Translations under genes and position numbers: made by a program | Shown: positions 1-7,803 of the stretch, piece after piece | How the letters are laid out: each line of letters opens with the position of its first letter | Numbering within the stretch: the stretch's first letter is position 1 | Assembly (NCBI GenBank): GCA_016195245.1 | Contig: JACQAC010000177.1 | Span: forward strand, 1 to 43,557 | Direction: 5' to 3' | Source: Pseudomonadota bacterium | GTDB lineage: Bacteria; Pseudomonadota; Alphaproteobacteria; Caulobacterales; Aquidulcibacteraceae | Length of the DNA stretch: 43,557 nucleotides | Notes under the pieces: model-generated | Told to the model about the DNA's origin: nothing | The model's database searches: none | The model's input: only the letters and a program-made list of their open reading frames with translations

Positions 1-483
1 CAGAATTTCGGCGCGGGACTGGCCGATCGCGTGCGCTACACTTTCCGGGACGCGGCGCTGATTTGCGCGGCATTGATGCTGGTGATGACGCTGTTCACGC
101 AGTGGCGCCCGGAACTGCTGCTTTCGCCGTTCACGAGCGACCCGCAAGCGCTTGCCGTTGCTGCCGACTACTTGCGCATCGCGTCTTGGAATTTCATGGC
201 GAGCGGCGTCATTTTCACCTGCTCGAGCATGTTCCAGGGGTTGGGTGACACGCGCCCCTCCCTGATCGCCAGCGCCTCGCGGTTACTGACCTTCGCTGCC
301 CCAGCGATCTGGTTGGCCAACCGACCGGGCGTGACGCTGCACACGTTCTGGATCCTGTCTGTTGCCTCAGTGTATTTGCAAATGCTGCTGAACTTGGTGC
401 TGCTGCGCCATCAGCTGAGGACCAAGCTCAAGGACCTGAAACCCCGGGTGGCGCCCGCAACGGCGGCGCTCGCCGCTGAGTGA
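1..483 (+). CDS. MATE family efflux transporter, C-terminal fragment
   Basis: The reading frame is open from the first base and ends at a TGA, so only about the last 160 residues of a normally 440-480 residue transporter are present. The visible part begins QNFGAG, a motif typical of the later half of MATE (multidrug and toxin extrusion) carriers. At least three hydrophobic membrane segments follow, with a polar tail. MATE proteins export cationic drugs or metabolites across the inner membrane using Na+ or H+ gradients; the substrate cannot be told from this fragment. The stop codon directly abuts that of the convergent membrane gene. Family assignment is reasonably firm, specific function unknown. 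Confidence 0.75.
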   Translation, partial: QNFGAGLADRVRYTFRDAALICAALMLVMTLFTQWRPELLLSPFTSDPQALAVAADYLRIASWNFMASGVIFTCSSMFQGLGDTRPSLIASASRLLTFAAPAIWLANRPGVTLHTFWILSVASVYLQMLLNLVLLRHQLRTKLKDLKPRVAPATAALAAE

Positions 484-900
484 TCAGCGGAAGGGCTGCA
501 CGTCGCTGTGTACGAGGCCGGCGTTGAGCAGATCGTGCGGTTCGCTCGGCGATTGGCGTTTGAGCGCAATCCAGGTGAATGCGATCCCGGAAACCAGTGC
601 GACGGGCAAGCCGATCACGATCGCCAATGGCAACATGGTCATCGCCATTGGCAGCGTGAAGTTGGCGGCCGCGGCGCCGAGCAATGGTGTTACAACGAGC
701 GGCGCGATGCATGAGGCGATCGCACCGGCGATGACCACATGCATCACCACGGTGCGGCGTGTTTTTGGCGGCCGCCGCAACATCCAAGCCGCGCCCAAGG
801 TGGCGAGCGCCAGAGCGAAGACCACGGCGCCAGCAACAACCACCAGCTGCCGCAGACCAGAGTCATTGTAGAAGAGCGCGGCAAGGCGGGCTGACGCCAT
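484..900 (-). CDS. Small hypothetical membrane protein
   Basis: I do not recognise the family. From the ATG at 900 the product is 138 residues with three clear hydrophobic stretches, near residues 19-41, 52-78 and 81-104, and a short polar C-terminal tail, so an inner-membrane location is likely. An in-frame GTG at 948 would add 16 residues, but neither start has a convincing Shine-Dalgarno sequence; the ATG was preferred because the extra residues are polar and low in complexity. The stop abuts the stop of the convergent MATE gene (TGATCA at 481-486). No catalytic motif is visible. Confidence 0.55.
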   Translation of the reverse strand: MASARLAALFYNDSGLRQLVVVAGAVVFALALATLGAAWMLRRPPKTRRTVVMHVVIAGAIASCIAPLVVTPLLGAAAANFTLPMAMTMLPLAIVIGLPVALVSGIAFTWIALKRQSPSEPHDLLNAGLVHSDVQPFR

Positions 901-1036
901 GTGAGCGGCGGTATGCGCTGTGGGATCGGTGGGGGCGCCATCCGGCACACTCTAACGATGAAGATCGCGGCGTCATCGGGGCGCACCTATCGAGCAACAC
1001 TTTCCCGCAGGCGAAGAGCGTGTTTGGTTAGCGCTG

Positions 1037-1657
1037 ATGCCAGAGCGCCTCAGATCGCCCGCCACGGCGCGCAATCGCGAGCCAATTCTTACCGTCCTGC
1101 AACGCGTGTTGCCGCACAGAGCACGCGTGCTGGAACTGGCGTCAGGCGCGGGTGAGCATGCCGTGTTCCTTGCTGCTGCTATGCCGGAGATTACGTGGCA
1201 GCCCAGCGATCCAGACGCTGACGCGCGCGAAAGCATTGCTGCGTGGATCGAAGACGAAGGCGCAGGCAACGTGCGCGTAGCAGTCGAGATTGATGTGCGT
1301 GCGGAGGCATGGGGCGTGGAAGATCAAGCCCCGTTCGACGCGCTTGTCGCGATCAACATGATCCACATCTCACCCTGGGAGGCGACGCTCGGTTTGATGC
1401 GCGGCGCGGGACGTCTGTTGCGCGATGGCGGCGTGCTCTTCACCTATGGCCCCTATATGCGCGATGGCCTCCACACGGCGCCATCCAACGAGACCTTCGA
1501 TGCGTCGCTCAAAGCACGCGACTCGCGCTGGGGCGTTCGCGACGTGGGCGATGTCACACGCGTGGCGCGTCAGAACGCTTTGCAGCTGCGCGAAATTGTG
1601 GAGATGCCGGCGAATAATTTGTCGCTGGTGTTCGAAAAGCGACAGTTGATCGAATAA
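1037..1657 (+). CDS. DUF938 class I SAM-dependent methyltransferase-like protein
   Basis: The 206-residue product matches the DUF938 family in length and order: an N-terminal NREPIL segment, a Rossmann motif I (ELASGAGEHA, about residues 35-44), an acidic motif after it (SDPDADAR), a central INMIHISPW segment and a conserved GPYMRDG stretch near residue 140. These features indicate a methyltransferase fold that binds S-adenosylmethionine; the methyl acceptor is unknown in the family. It appears to be a single-gene transcription unit, with the divergent 154-aa membrane gene upstream. Confidence is high for the family and low for any substrate. Confidence 0.85.
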   Translation: MPERLRSPATARNREPILTVLQRVLPHRARVLELASGAGEHAVFLAAAMPEITWQPSDPDADARESIAAWIEDEGAGNVRVAVEIDVRAEAWGVEDQAPFDALVAINMIHISPWEATLGLMRGAGRLLRDGGVLFTYGPYMRDGLHTAPSNETFDASLKARDSRWGVRDVGDVTRVARQNALQLREIVEMPANNLSLVFEKRQLIE

Positions 1658-1725
1658 GGCGCGGTCTCACAAAGCTTTAACGCACGCGCCACATTGGCGT
1701 TGTGCAGCGCGCCTATATGCGCCCC

Positions 1726-1745
1726 GCGAACGCAACTTTGTTCGC
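1726..1745 (+). promoter_or_regulatory. Leader hairpin ahead of the 36-aa miniprotein
   Basis: GCGAAC (1726-1731) pairs perfectly with GTTCGC (1740-1745) across an 8-base loop. A possible promoter, TTGGCG (1694-1699) and TATATG (1714-1719) with 14 bases between, lies just upstream. Both are weak by themselves and are given as candidate expression signals for the small ORF at 1765. Confidence 0.25.
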
Positions 1746-1764
1746 GTTGAGTGGGGATGCGCAC

Positions 1765-1875
1765 ATGCGCACGACAATCCAGTTTCTTGAGATCGCGATC
1801 GGCGGCATGCTGCTGCTGGGCCTGGGCGCTTACATCGTCCAAGGTATCGCCATGATGGCTGACGCAGTCTTGTAG
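1765..1875 (+). CDS. Candidate 36-residue single-pass membrane miniprotein
   Basis: A short ATG frame encodes 36 residues beginning MRTTIQFLEIAIGG. It has a short charged/polar start and one continuous hydrophobic segment (about residues 7-29) rich in Gly, Leu and Ile, ending MADAVL. A purine-rich GTGGGGA lies 7-8 bases before the ATG, a possible promoter and leader hairpin lie upstream, and a strong hairpin follows the stop at 1889-1916. This is the layout of a free-standing small-protein gene between the methyltransferase and hbd genes. I do not recognise the family. It could be chance, but the arrangement of signals favours a real gene. Confidence 0.45.
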   Translation: MRTTIQFLEIAIGGMLLLGLGAYIVQGIAMMADAVL

Positions 1876-1888
1876 GTGGATGTGGTGT

Positions 1889-1916
1889 GGGAGGCGTGCA
1901 GAACGCTGCGCCTCCC
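1889..1916 (+). terminator. Hairpin after the miniprotein gene
   Basis: GGGAGGCG (1889-1896) pairs perfectly with CGCCTCCC (1909-1916), and CAG/CTG extend the stem inside. No T-tract follows on either strand, so intrinsic termination is uncertain. It may act as a 3' stabilising structure or as a barrier between convergent units. Confidence 0.4.
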
Positions 1917-1928
1917 GTCTCACCCAAT

Positions 1929-1955
1929 GAAAACCCACGGCCTTAGCGCGTGGGT
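1929..1955 (-). terminator. Probable intrinsic terminator overlapping the hbd stop codon
   Basis: Read on the minus strand, ACCCACG (1955-1949) pairs with CGTGGGT (1939-1933) and is followed by further T residues (1932-1930). The TAA stop of hbd (1945-1943) lies in the loop. A seven-base-pair stem plus a short U-run is a modest but reasonable Rho-independent terminator for the minus-strand gene. Confidence 0.45.
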
Positions 1956-2821
1956 GTGGGTGGTTCGGTCCGGTAATCGTAGAAGCCGCGCTTCGTCTTG
2001 CGGCCAAGCCAGCCGGCTTCAACATATTTTACCAGCAACGGACACGGGCGGTACTTGGAATCAGCGAGGCCTTCGTAAAGCACCTGCATGATCGAGAGGC
2101 AGGTATCGAGGCCGATGAAATCCGCCAATTCGAGCGGGCCCATCGGATGGTTGGCGCCGAGGCGCATGGCCTTGTCGATGGCTTCGACAGAGCCGACGCC
2201 CTCATACAAAGTGTAGATCGCCTCGTTGATCATCGGCACCAGCACGCGGTTGACGATGAAGGCCGGAAAATCTTCAGCGTTGGCGAGCGACTTGCCGAGA
2301 CTCTCAACGAACTTGATTGAAGTGTCGTACGTCTCTTGGCTTGTGGCCAAACCACGGATCAATTCCACCAGCTTCATCACCGGCGCCGGGTTCATAAAAT
2401 GAACCCCGATAAACTTATCGGGGCGGTCAGTCGTAGCGGCGAGGCGGGTGATGGAGATGGACGAGGTATTGGAGGCGAGGATCGCTTCGGGCTTCAGCAC
2501 CGGGCGAAGATCGGCGAACACCTTCTTCTTGGCGTCGGCTTGCTCGACCACGGACTCGATCACCATATCGCACGCGTCAAAACTGTCGAGCTTCGCCGAC
2601 GTTTTGATCCGCTTCAGCGCGGCGTCCATATCGGCTTGTTTGATGGTGGCCTTATGAACTTGGCGCGCGAGATTGGTGCGGATGGTCTCGAGCGCTGCGT
2701 CGATACGGTCGGCCTCGGCATCGTTGAGGAGCACGTCATAACCGGCCAACGCGCACACATGCGCGATGCCGTTGCCCATTTGGCCAGCGCCCACGACACC
2801 AACCGTGCGAATGTCATTCAT
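1943..2821 (-). CDS. hbd: 3-hydroxybutyryl-CoA dehydrogenase
   Basis: The enzyme interconverts (S)-3-hydroxyacyl-CoA and 3-oxoacyl-CoA with NAD(P) in short-chain fatty-acid or butanoate metabolism in the cytoplasm. The 292-residue product begins with an NAD-binding GAGQMG glycine motif. It has the conserved SNTSS segment, the catalytic His in GVHFMNP, the partner Glu in KLVELI, and the C-terminal FIVNRVL/NHPMGPLELADFIG dimerisation region. The ATG at 2821 was chosen because GGA lies six bases upstream and the length matches homologues; in-frame ATGs at 2824 and 2836 would add one to five residues. It lies downstream of etfB-etfA on the same strand, 140 bases away, fitting a shared role in beta-oxidation. 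Confidence 0.93.
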   Translation of the reverse strand: MNDIRTVGVVGAGQMGNGIAHVCALAGYDVLLNDAEADRIDAALETIRTNLARQVHKATIKQADMDAALKRIKTSAKLDSFDACDMVIESVVEQADAKKKVFADLRPVLKPEAILASNTSSISITRLAATTDRPDKFIGVHFMNPAPVMKLVELIRGLATSQETYDTSIKFVESLGKSLANAEDFPAFIVNRVLVPMINEAIYTLYEGVGSVEAIDKAMRLGANHPMGPLELADFIGLDTCLSIMQVLYEGLADSKYRPCPLLVKYVEAGWLGRKTKRGFYDYRTEPPTPTR

Positions 2822-2978
2822 CATGTTTCCGGCCATCGCCCGTCGGTCCCAAACGCCCGGGCCGACTTAGCACAGAGTCATGTTGCAGTGCAGCAACATT
2901 TTCCAGGCGTCAGCCGGGTTTCGCGCGAGCCTAGCCGTGGGCCGATACCCTTACCAGACGCCTCAGCCCGGACGCGCG

Positions 2979-3923
2979 TCAGACGCCCGCTTTGGTCAGC
3001 GCGTCCATCAATTCTGGCACCGCGGTCTTGTAGTCGGCGACAAGACCGTAATCGGCGATCTGGAAAATCGGCGCTTCTTCGTCCTTGTTGATGGCGACGA
3101 TGACCTTCGAGTCCTTCATTCCGGCCAAGTGCTGGATGGCGCCCGAAATACCGATGGCGACGTAGAGTTCCGGCGCCACCATTTTGCCGGTCTGGCCGAC
3201 TTGGTAGTCGTTCGGCGCGTAGCCGGCATCAACCGCCGCGCGCGAAGCGCCCACCGCTGCGCCAAGCTTATCCGCCAGCGGATCGAGCACGCGATGAAAC
3301 TCTTCCGACGAACCCAGCGCCCGACCGCCCGAAACAACGCGTTTCGCGGCGGTCAATTCCGGGCGATCCGATTTCGCCATCTCTTCCGAGACGAACGCCG
3401 ACTTGAATGGCCCAGCCGGCGCCGCGACTTGCTCGATTGAAGCGCTGCCGTTGTTGCCGCCGGCTTTGAACGCGGTCGGCTGCACGGTGAGCACGTGCTT
3501 GGCTTGGCCGTCCTTCACGGTGACAACCGCGTTGCCTGCATAGATCGTCCGCACAAACGTATCAGCGCCTTCAACGCCGATCACGCCAGAGACTTGGCTC
3601 ACATCAAGTTTTGCCGCGACGCGCGGCGCCGCATTCTTGCCCGTCGTAGAAGCCGGGAAGAGCACGGCGTCGTAGTTCGCCGCCAGCGGCACGATCAGCG
3701 CTTCCAGTGGCTCGGCCATTTGTTTGGCCAGCGTCGCGCCGTCGGCCTGCAGCACCTTGCGTACGCCGTCGATCTTCGCAGCGGTGGCCGCCGCCGCGCT
3801 GGCGTTCGAACCTGCAACCAGCACATCGACATCGCTCCCCATCGCTCTCGCGGCGGTGACGACCTTGTTCGTGGCGTCCTTCAGCGACGCATTGTCATGT
3901 TCGGCAACAACCAGGACGGCCAT
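2979..3923 (-). CDS. etfA: Electron transfer flavoprotein subunit alpha
   Basis: EtfA pairs with EtfB to carry electrons from acyl-CoA and related dehydrogenases to ETF-ubiquinone oxidoreductase. The 314-residue length is normal. The C-terminal FAD-binding domain is clear: RVVSGGR near 195-201, SRAAVDAG near 227-234, VGQTGK near 242-247, GISGAIQH near 258-265 and [10 protein letters not shown] near 278-287. Its ATG overlaps the TAA of etfB (TAATG on the minus strand), so the two subunits are translationally coupled. Its electron acceptor, ETF-QO, is encoded separately in this window at 17160-18833. Confidence 0.97.
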   Translation of the reverse strand: MAVLVVAEHDNASLKDATNKVVTAARAMGSDVDVLVAGSNASAAAATAAKIDGVRKVLQADGATLAKQMAEPLEALIVPLAANYDAVLFPASTTGKNAAPRVAAKLDVSQVSGVIGVEGADTFVRTIYAGNAVVTVKDGQAKHVLTVQPTAFKAGGNNGSASIEQVAAPAGPFKSAFVSEEMAKSDRPELTAAKRVVSGGRALGSSEEFHRVLDPLADKLGAAVGASRAAVDAGYAPNDYQVGQTGKMVAPELYVAIGISGAIQHLAGMKDSKVIVAINKDEEAPIFQIADYGLVADYKTAVPELMDALTKAGV

Positions 3924-4687
3924 TAGATCACACCCGCTTCTTTGAGCTTGCCGACCAGTTCGTCAGCCGTCTTCACCTTGATGCCGCCCGAACGCTTCGG
4001 CGGCTCCGTCGTCTTCGTCGCCTTCAGGCGGGGCGTGGTGTCGACGCCGAAATCTGTCGCCGTCTTCACGTCGATCGGCTTCTTCTTCGCCTTCATGATG
4101 TTCGGTAGCGACGCGTAGCGCGGTTCGTTCAAGCGCAAATCCGTCGTCACGATCGCTGGCAGATCGACATTGAGTGTCTGCAAGCCGCCGTCGACTTCGC
4201 GTGTCACCGTCGCCTTGTTGTCGTGCAGCACGATCTTCGAAGCGAATGTCGCTTGCGGCCAGTCGAGCAGGGCGGCGAGCATTTGGCCCGTTGCGTTCGA
4301 GTCATCGTCGATGGCTTGCTTTCCGAGGATCACGAGATCCGGCTTCTCCGCATCGATCACCGCTTTCAGAATTTTCGCGACCGCCAGTGGCTCCACTTCG
4401 CCGTCCGCCTTCACCAGGATGCCGCGGTCGGCGCCAATGGCGAGCGCGTTGCGGATGGTTTCCTGCGCCTGATCCGGCCCGATCGAAACGGCCACAACTT
4501 CCGTCGCTGCGCCAGCTTTATGCCCACCGCCGCCTTCTTTCATGCGCACGGCTTCCTCGATGGCGATTTCATCGAACGGATTGATCGACATCTTCAAATT
4601 GGAGAGGTCGACACCCGAGCCGTCCGGTCTCACGCGCACCTTCAAATTATAATCGAGCACCCGCTTGACCGGGACGAGGACTTTCAT
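3923..4687 (-). CDS. etfB: Electron transfer flavoprotein subunit beta
   Basis: EtfB is the AMP-binding partner of EtfA in the soluble FAD-containing ETF heterodimer. The 254-residue protein shows the N-terminal [10 protein letters not shown] start, the [12 protein letters not shown] segment, the AMP-contacting [14 protein letters not shown] region (about 122-135) and the ETF-beta signature around residues 160-205 ([17 protein letters not shown]). It is first in the etfB-etfA unit and is preceded by a good housekeeping-type promoter at 4742-4771. Nothing is odd about it; homologues have the same length and order. Confidence 0.97.
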   Translation of the reverse strand: MKVLVPVKRVLDYNLKVRVRPDGSGVDLSNLKMSINPFDEIAIEEAVRMKEGGGGHKAGAATEVVAVSIGPDQAQETIRNALAIGADRGILVKADGEVEPLAVAKILKAVIDAEKPDLVILGKQAIDDDSNATGQMLAALLDWPQATFASKIVLHDNKATVTREVDGGLQTLNVDLPAIVTTDLRLNEPRYASLPNIMKAKKKPIDVKTATDFGVDTTPRLKATKTTEPPKRSGGIKVKTADELVGKLKEAGVI

Positions 4688-4741
4688 CGTTGAAATCCTT
4701 GAATCAATTGACGGTACGGCAAGCCGTTCGAACGCGGGCGG

Positions 4742-4771
4742 ACACTAGCGGCGTGGTGTTTGTTGCGTCAA
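4742..4771 (-). promoter_or_regulatory. Predicted housekeeping promoter of etfB-etfA
   Basis: On the minus strand TTGACGC (4771-4765) is followed after 15 bases by GCTAGTGT (4749-4742). This resembles the published Caulobacter housekeeping consensus TTGACGS then GCTANAWC with a spacer one base longer. It lies about 55-85 bases before the etfB ATG, with no competing gene on that strand. Confidence 0.5.
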
Positions 4772-4786
4772 TGCGGCGAGGGGTGC

Positions 4787-5422
4787 CTACCAGCGTAGTA
4801 GTTTCGAACCAACAATCGCGCCGATAGCAGCGCAGATGGCGATGCCGACGACGTACCAGGTCGTCACGAACGCCACCGAATCCACCGGGCAATACATGGC
4901 GTAGGCCATCGCGCCCAGACCGCCGGAGAGCGCGCCGATGGCTGCGCCCGAGAGAGTGAGGCGCGTCGGCGCAAGCGAGCGTGCTAGCCACACCATCAAT
5001 GCAGCGGCGGGCGCCGCAAAGATTGGGATCAGCACGATGCACCACGGGAAGCCGCCGCCCATCCAGGAGCGCAGCCGCAGTCCGCTGGGCATTCCCATCA
5101 GCGCAATCGCGGTGGCCAGAATGCTGACTCCGACGAAAAGCAGCACGGCAGCCACACGCCAGCCGAGCGGCGAGCCCGGCCGCATCAAGCGCATCGCCAG
5201 CGGCAGAACGCTGGCTGCCGCCGTGGCTGAGAAGGCAGCCTTCAGAAGCACCGCCCACGTCGCGGTTCCGATATCGGGCCTCATCCCCATGAAGGTGAGC
5301 ACGAGCGCCACCGCGATCGCCAAGCCAGCGAGCAGCGTCAGCATCGTGCGCATGCGCCAGCGTGGACGCTCCGCGGGCTCGATATTCTTGGCGAGCATGT
5401 CGATGAGGTCGTCGGTCTTCAT
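4787..5422 (-). CDS. nrsF: NrsF-like (DUF1109) membrane anti-sigma factor
   Basis: The 211-residue product has a polar N-terminal 25 residues followed by six predicted membrane helices (about 27-45, 54-76, 88-108, 128-146, 158-176 and 186-205), the pattern of DUF1109. In Caulobacter crescentus NrsF holds the ECF sigma factor SigF at the membrane and responds to metal stress through conserved cysteines. Here Cys128 (in PWC) and Cys178 (in MYC) sit at matching-looking membrane edges, and a third, Cys197, is in the last helix. Its ATG overlaps the sigma gene stop by four bases (ATGA), as expected for a sigma/anti-sigma pair. Function is inferred from family and context. Confidence 0.88.
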   Translation of the reverse strand: MKTDDLIDMLAKNIEPAERPRWRMRTMLTLLAGLAIAVALVLTFMGMRPDIGTATWAVLLKAAFSATAAASVLPLAMRLMRPGSPLGWRVAAVLLFVGVSILATAIALMGMPSGLRLRSWMGGGFPWCIVLIPIFAAPAAALMVWLARSLAPTRLTLSGAAIGALSGGLGAMAYAMYCPVDSVAFVTTWYVVGIAICAAIGAIVGSKLLRW

Positions 5423-5964
5423 GCCGCGCTCTCCTCTGCCATCAGTTTCATGAGCGTCTTCATGCCGCGATGGATGGAAACCTTGATGTCGGAAACACCA
5501 TAGCCGGTGAGCCTGGAGGCTTCCTCGACGCTGTGCTCCTGCAGCTTCACCAGTTCGATGGCGCGCCGTTGCTTCTCGGGAAGCTTCGCCAGCAGGCGCG
5601 CGACATCGCGTTTGGCATCGCCAGCTTCGAACGCGGGATCGGCATCGCCGATTTCGAGGTCGTCTATGGCGGAGTGATCGCCGCGCCGTTTCTTCCGGCG
5701 GAGCAGGTCAATCAGGCGGTAGCGCGCGATGGCATACATCCAAGCTGTCAGAGGTAGGTTTGGGTCGTACGTGTCGCGGCGAGTGTGCAACGCCACCAAT
5801 GTCTCCTGGACCAAATCCTCCGCATCCTCCCGTGCGCCCCGCAAACGATTGCGAAAATAGGGGCGCAGAAGGGCGGCCGCTTCCGTCAGGAACTTGCGGT
5901 GCGCAGCCTCTTCGCCGGCAAGGCCTTTGAGCAGCAAAGCGCGAAGTGCGGCTTCGTCGGCCAT
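5419..5964 (-). CDS. sigF: ECF RNA polymerase sigma factor, SigF-like
   Basis: The 181-residue protein has a sigma-70 region 2 (AEDLVQETLVALH near 48-60 and LTAWMYAIARYRLIDLLRR near 72-90) and a region 4 helix-turn-helix (LPEKQRRAIELVKLQ through SDIKVSIHRGMKTL, about 128-171), with no region 1 or 3, which is the ECF layout. Pairing with an overlapping nrsF gene points to the Caulobacter SigF group. A GTAACC-N16-CGTA element directly upstream (5982-6007) matches the known SigF-type promoter, implying autoregulation. The leader would be only about ten bases, with GAG (5970-5968) serving as a short Shine-Dalgarno sequence. Confidence 0.9.
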   Translation of the reverse strand: MADEAALRALLLKGLAGEEAAHRKFLTEAAALLRPYFRNRLRGAREDAEDLVQETLVALHTRRDTYDPNLPLTAWMYAIARYRLIDLLRRKKRRGDHSAIDDLEIGDADPAFEAGDAKRDVARLLAKLPEKQRRAIELVKLQEHSVEEASRLTGYGVSDIKVSIHRGMKTLMKLMAEESAA

Positions 5965-5981
5965 GATCTCGTTGAAGTTCC

Positions 5982-6007
5982 TACGGCGGCGAAGCCGGGC
6001 GGGTTAC
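5982..6007 (-). promoter_or_regulatory. Predicted SigF-type autoregulatory promoter
   Basis: On the minus strand GTAACC (6007-6002) is separated by exactly 16 bases from CGTA (5985-5982), close to the GTAACC-N16-CGAA motif reported for Caulobacter SigF. The TAA inside the -35 element is the stop codon of the upstream pheA gene. Transcription would start about ten bases before the sigF ATG. No other GTAACC in the window was found with a matching -10. Confidence 0.65.
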
Positions 6008-6852
6008 ATCCGTCGCGCAGCGCGTCGGAACGCATCTGCGGGATAGACCCCGAGGATGGTGAGCGAGCTTGAGAAGAAGCGCAACTCATCCAGCGCGAGC
6101 TGTACGCGTTGTTCTTCGGTGTGCCCCTCGATCTCGGCGAAGAACATGGCCGCCTCGAAGGAGCCACCCTCGATATAGGATTCCAGCTTCGTGATATTGA
6201 CGCCATTGGTCGCGAAGCCGCCGAGCGACTTGTAAAGCGCCGCCGGTACGTTGCGGACACGGAAGACGAAGCTGATGACGCACGGTCCGTTATCCGGCGC
6301 AGCGTTCTCTGGTTCGCGCGCGAACACCAGAAAACGTGTGGTGTTGTGATCGGCGTCGGCGATGTCGGCTCTAAGTGTTGTCAGGCCGTAGATTTCGCCC
6401 GCCAACGAAGAGGCCAACGCGCCGACGGCGGGATCGCCTAGCTCCGCTATCTCGCGCGCCGCGCCTGCGGTATCGCCCGATTGCACCGCGGCGACTCCGA
6501 GTTCGCGTAGCAGTCTGCGGCATTGGCCCAGCGCATGCGGATGCGAGCGCACCTCGCGTAGACCCTCAAGCGTCGCGCCTTTCACGCCAAGCAATTGATG
6601 ACGGATTGGCTCGAAGCGCTCGCCGACGATGAAGAGACCAGACTCAGGAATGAGGTGATGCACGTCAGCTACACGGCCGGCGAGCGAATTCTCGACCGGA
6701 ATCATCGCATAGCGAGCCTGGCCTTCGCGCACGGCGGCGAAAGCGTCCTCGAAGCTCGCACACGGCCGTGGCTGAAGCGCTGGGAAGGCCGCGCGCGCGG
6801 CGATGTCCGAATTGGCGCCGGGCTCACCCTGGAAGGCGATGCAATCGTTCAT
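6004..6852 (-). CDS. pheA: Prephenate dehydratase
   Basis: The enzyme converts prephenate to phenylpyruvate in phenylalanine synthesis. The 282-residue product is monofunctional, without a chorismate mutase domain. Visible motifs are FQGEPGANSD at the start, PVENSLAGRV near 52-61, the catalytic TTRF near 171-174, and a C-terminal ACT domain from about 192 (GGFATNGVNITKLES) that would bind phenylalanine for feedback inhibition; the usual ESRP is ESYI here. The stop codon is embedded in the sigF -35 box, so the sigma gene is closely packed behind it. It is divergent from the esterase gene, 48 bases away. Confidence 0.95.
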   Translation of the reverse strand: MNDCIAFQGEPGANSDIAARAAFPALQPRPCASFEDAFAAVREGQARYAMIPVENSLAGRVADVHHLIPESGLFIVGERFEPIRHQLLGVKGATLEGLREVRSHPHALGQCRRLLRELGVAAVQSGDTAGAAREIAELGDPAVGALASSLAGEIYGLTTLRADIADADHNTTRFLVFAREPENAAPDNGPCVISFVFRVRNVPAALYKSLGGFATNGVNITKLESYIEGGSFEAAMFFAEIEGHTEEQRVQLALDELRFFSSSLTILGVYPADAFRRAARRM

Positions 6853-6900
6853 GGGCGCTGGTTAGCGGAACGGGCGCAGATGCGGTAGAGGCGAAGGACC

Positions 6901-7773
6901 ATGAGCGTCTCGCAGACCGTTGAAAGCGCGATTTTGCGGCAGACGCGCCGCGCACTGCGAACACTAATGGCGGTGGCCAGCGCGCGTGCGCCGGGGTTGG
7001 CGAAGGTGGAGGATCTGCAGATCCCAGGAGCTGCGACGCCGCTGCCAGCGCGGTATTATGAAGCGACAGAAGCAAGGTCGGCGCCGCTTATTGTTTATTT
7101 CCATGGTGGCGGCTTTGTGTGTTGTGACATTGATACGCACGATTCCGTTTGCTCGTGGCTTGCGCAGGCGTCGCGCGGGCGGGTGTTGTCGGTGGGGTAT
7201 CGATTGGCGCCGGAAACGCGATTTCCAGGGCAGATCGAGGATGGCCGCGCCGCGTGCGCCTGGGCATTTCAGAACGCGCGGCGGTTCGGGGCCGTGCCAA
7301 CTGCCCTCGCGGTCGCAGGCGACTCCGCCGGCGCCTATATCGCAGCGACGATGGCGCTGGAAATCAATGCACGTTCGCCTGGCGCGATCGCGCTGCAGAT
7401 TTTGCTCTATCCGCTGATCCATGTGCAGGATTCGCTTTGGGCGGATGAAGAGCTGCGTAACTTCCGTTTCTTGGGACGATTGGCGGCGTATTACATCGCG
7501 CGCAGCTTGGGCGGTGAAAACCTTCCGTCGCTGCTCGATCTCGATCTATCGCAGGCGCCGCCGACCATTGTCGCTGGCGGCGGCGCAATGGATCCGGTGC
7601 GCGCCGATGTGAAGAATTTCATCGACAAATTGCGCAAGGCAGGCGTGCAGGTGATCGAGCGAAAATACCCCATGCTGGCGCATGGCGGGCTCAATTTCAC
7701 CGCCTACTCGAAAATGGCCACGTCAGCGCTCCAGGAGGTTGGCGAACTGGCGCGGGCCGAGCTGGCGCGCTAG
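6901..7773 (+). CDS. Alpha/beta hydrolase, hormone-sensitive-lipase (family IV) esterase type
   Basis: The 290-residue protein carries the HSL-family oxyanion motif HGGGF (68-72) and the nucleophile elbow GDSAG (Ser142). Asp231 (in GGAMDPVRAD) and His251 (in AHGGLNF) complete a catalytic triad. It probably hydrolyses short-chain carboxylic esters; the natural substrate is unknown. No signal peptide is evident, so it is likely cytoplasmic. An AAGGA lies just before the ATG. The lipoprotein gene starts 30 bases downstream and could be cotranscribed. Confidence 0.88.
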   Translation: MSVSQTVESAILRQTRRALRTLMAVASARAPGLAKVEDLQIPGAATPLPARYYEATEARSAPLIVYFHGGGFVCCDIDTHDSVCSWLAQASRGRVLSVGYRLAPETRFPGQIEDGRAACAWAFQNARRFGAVPTALAVAGDSAGAYIAATMALEINARSPGAIALQILLYPLIHVQDSLWADEELRNFRFLGRLAAYYIARSLGGENLPSLLDLDLSQAPPTIVAGGGAMDPVRADVKNFIDKLRKAGVQVIERKYPMLAHGGLNFTAYSKMATSALQEVGELARAELAR

Positions 7774-7803
7774 CTTAGTGCGGGGGTGATCGGGAGTTGG
7801 GCG

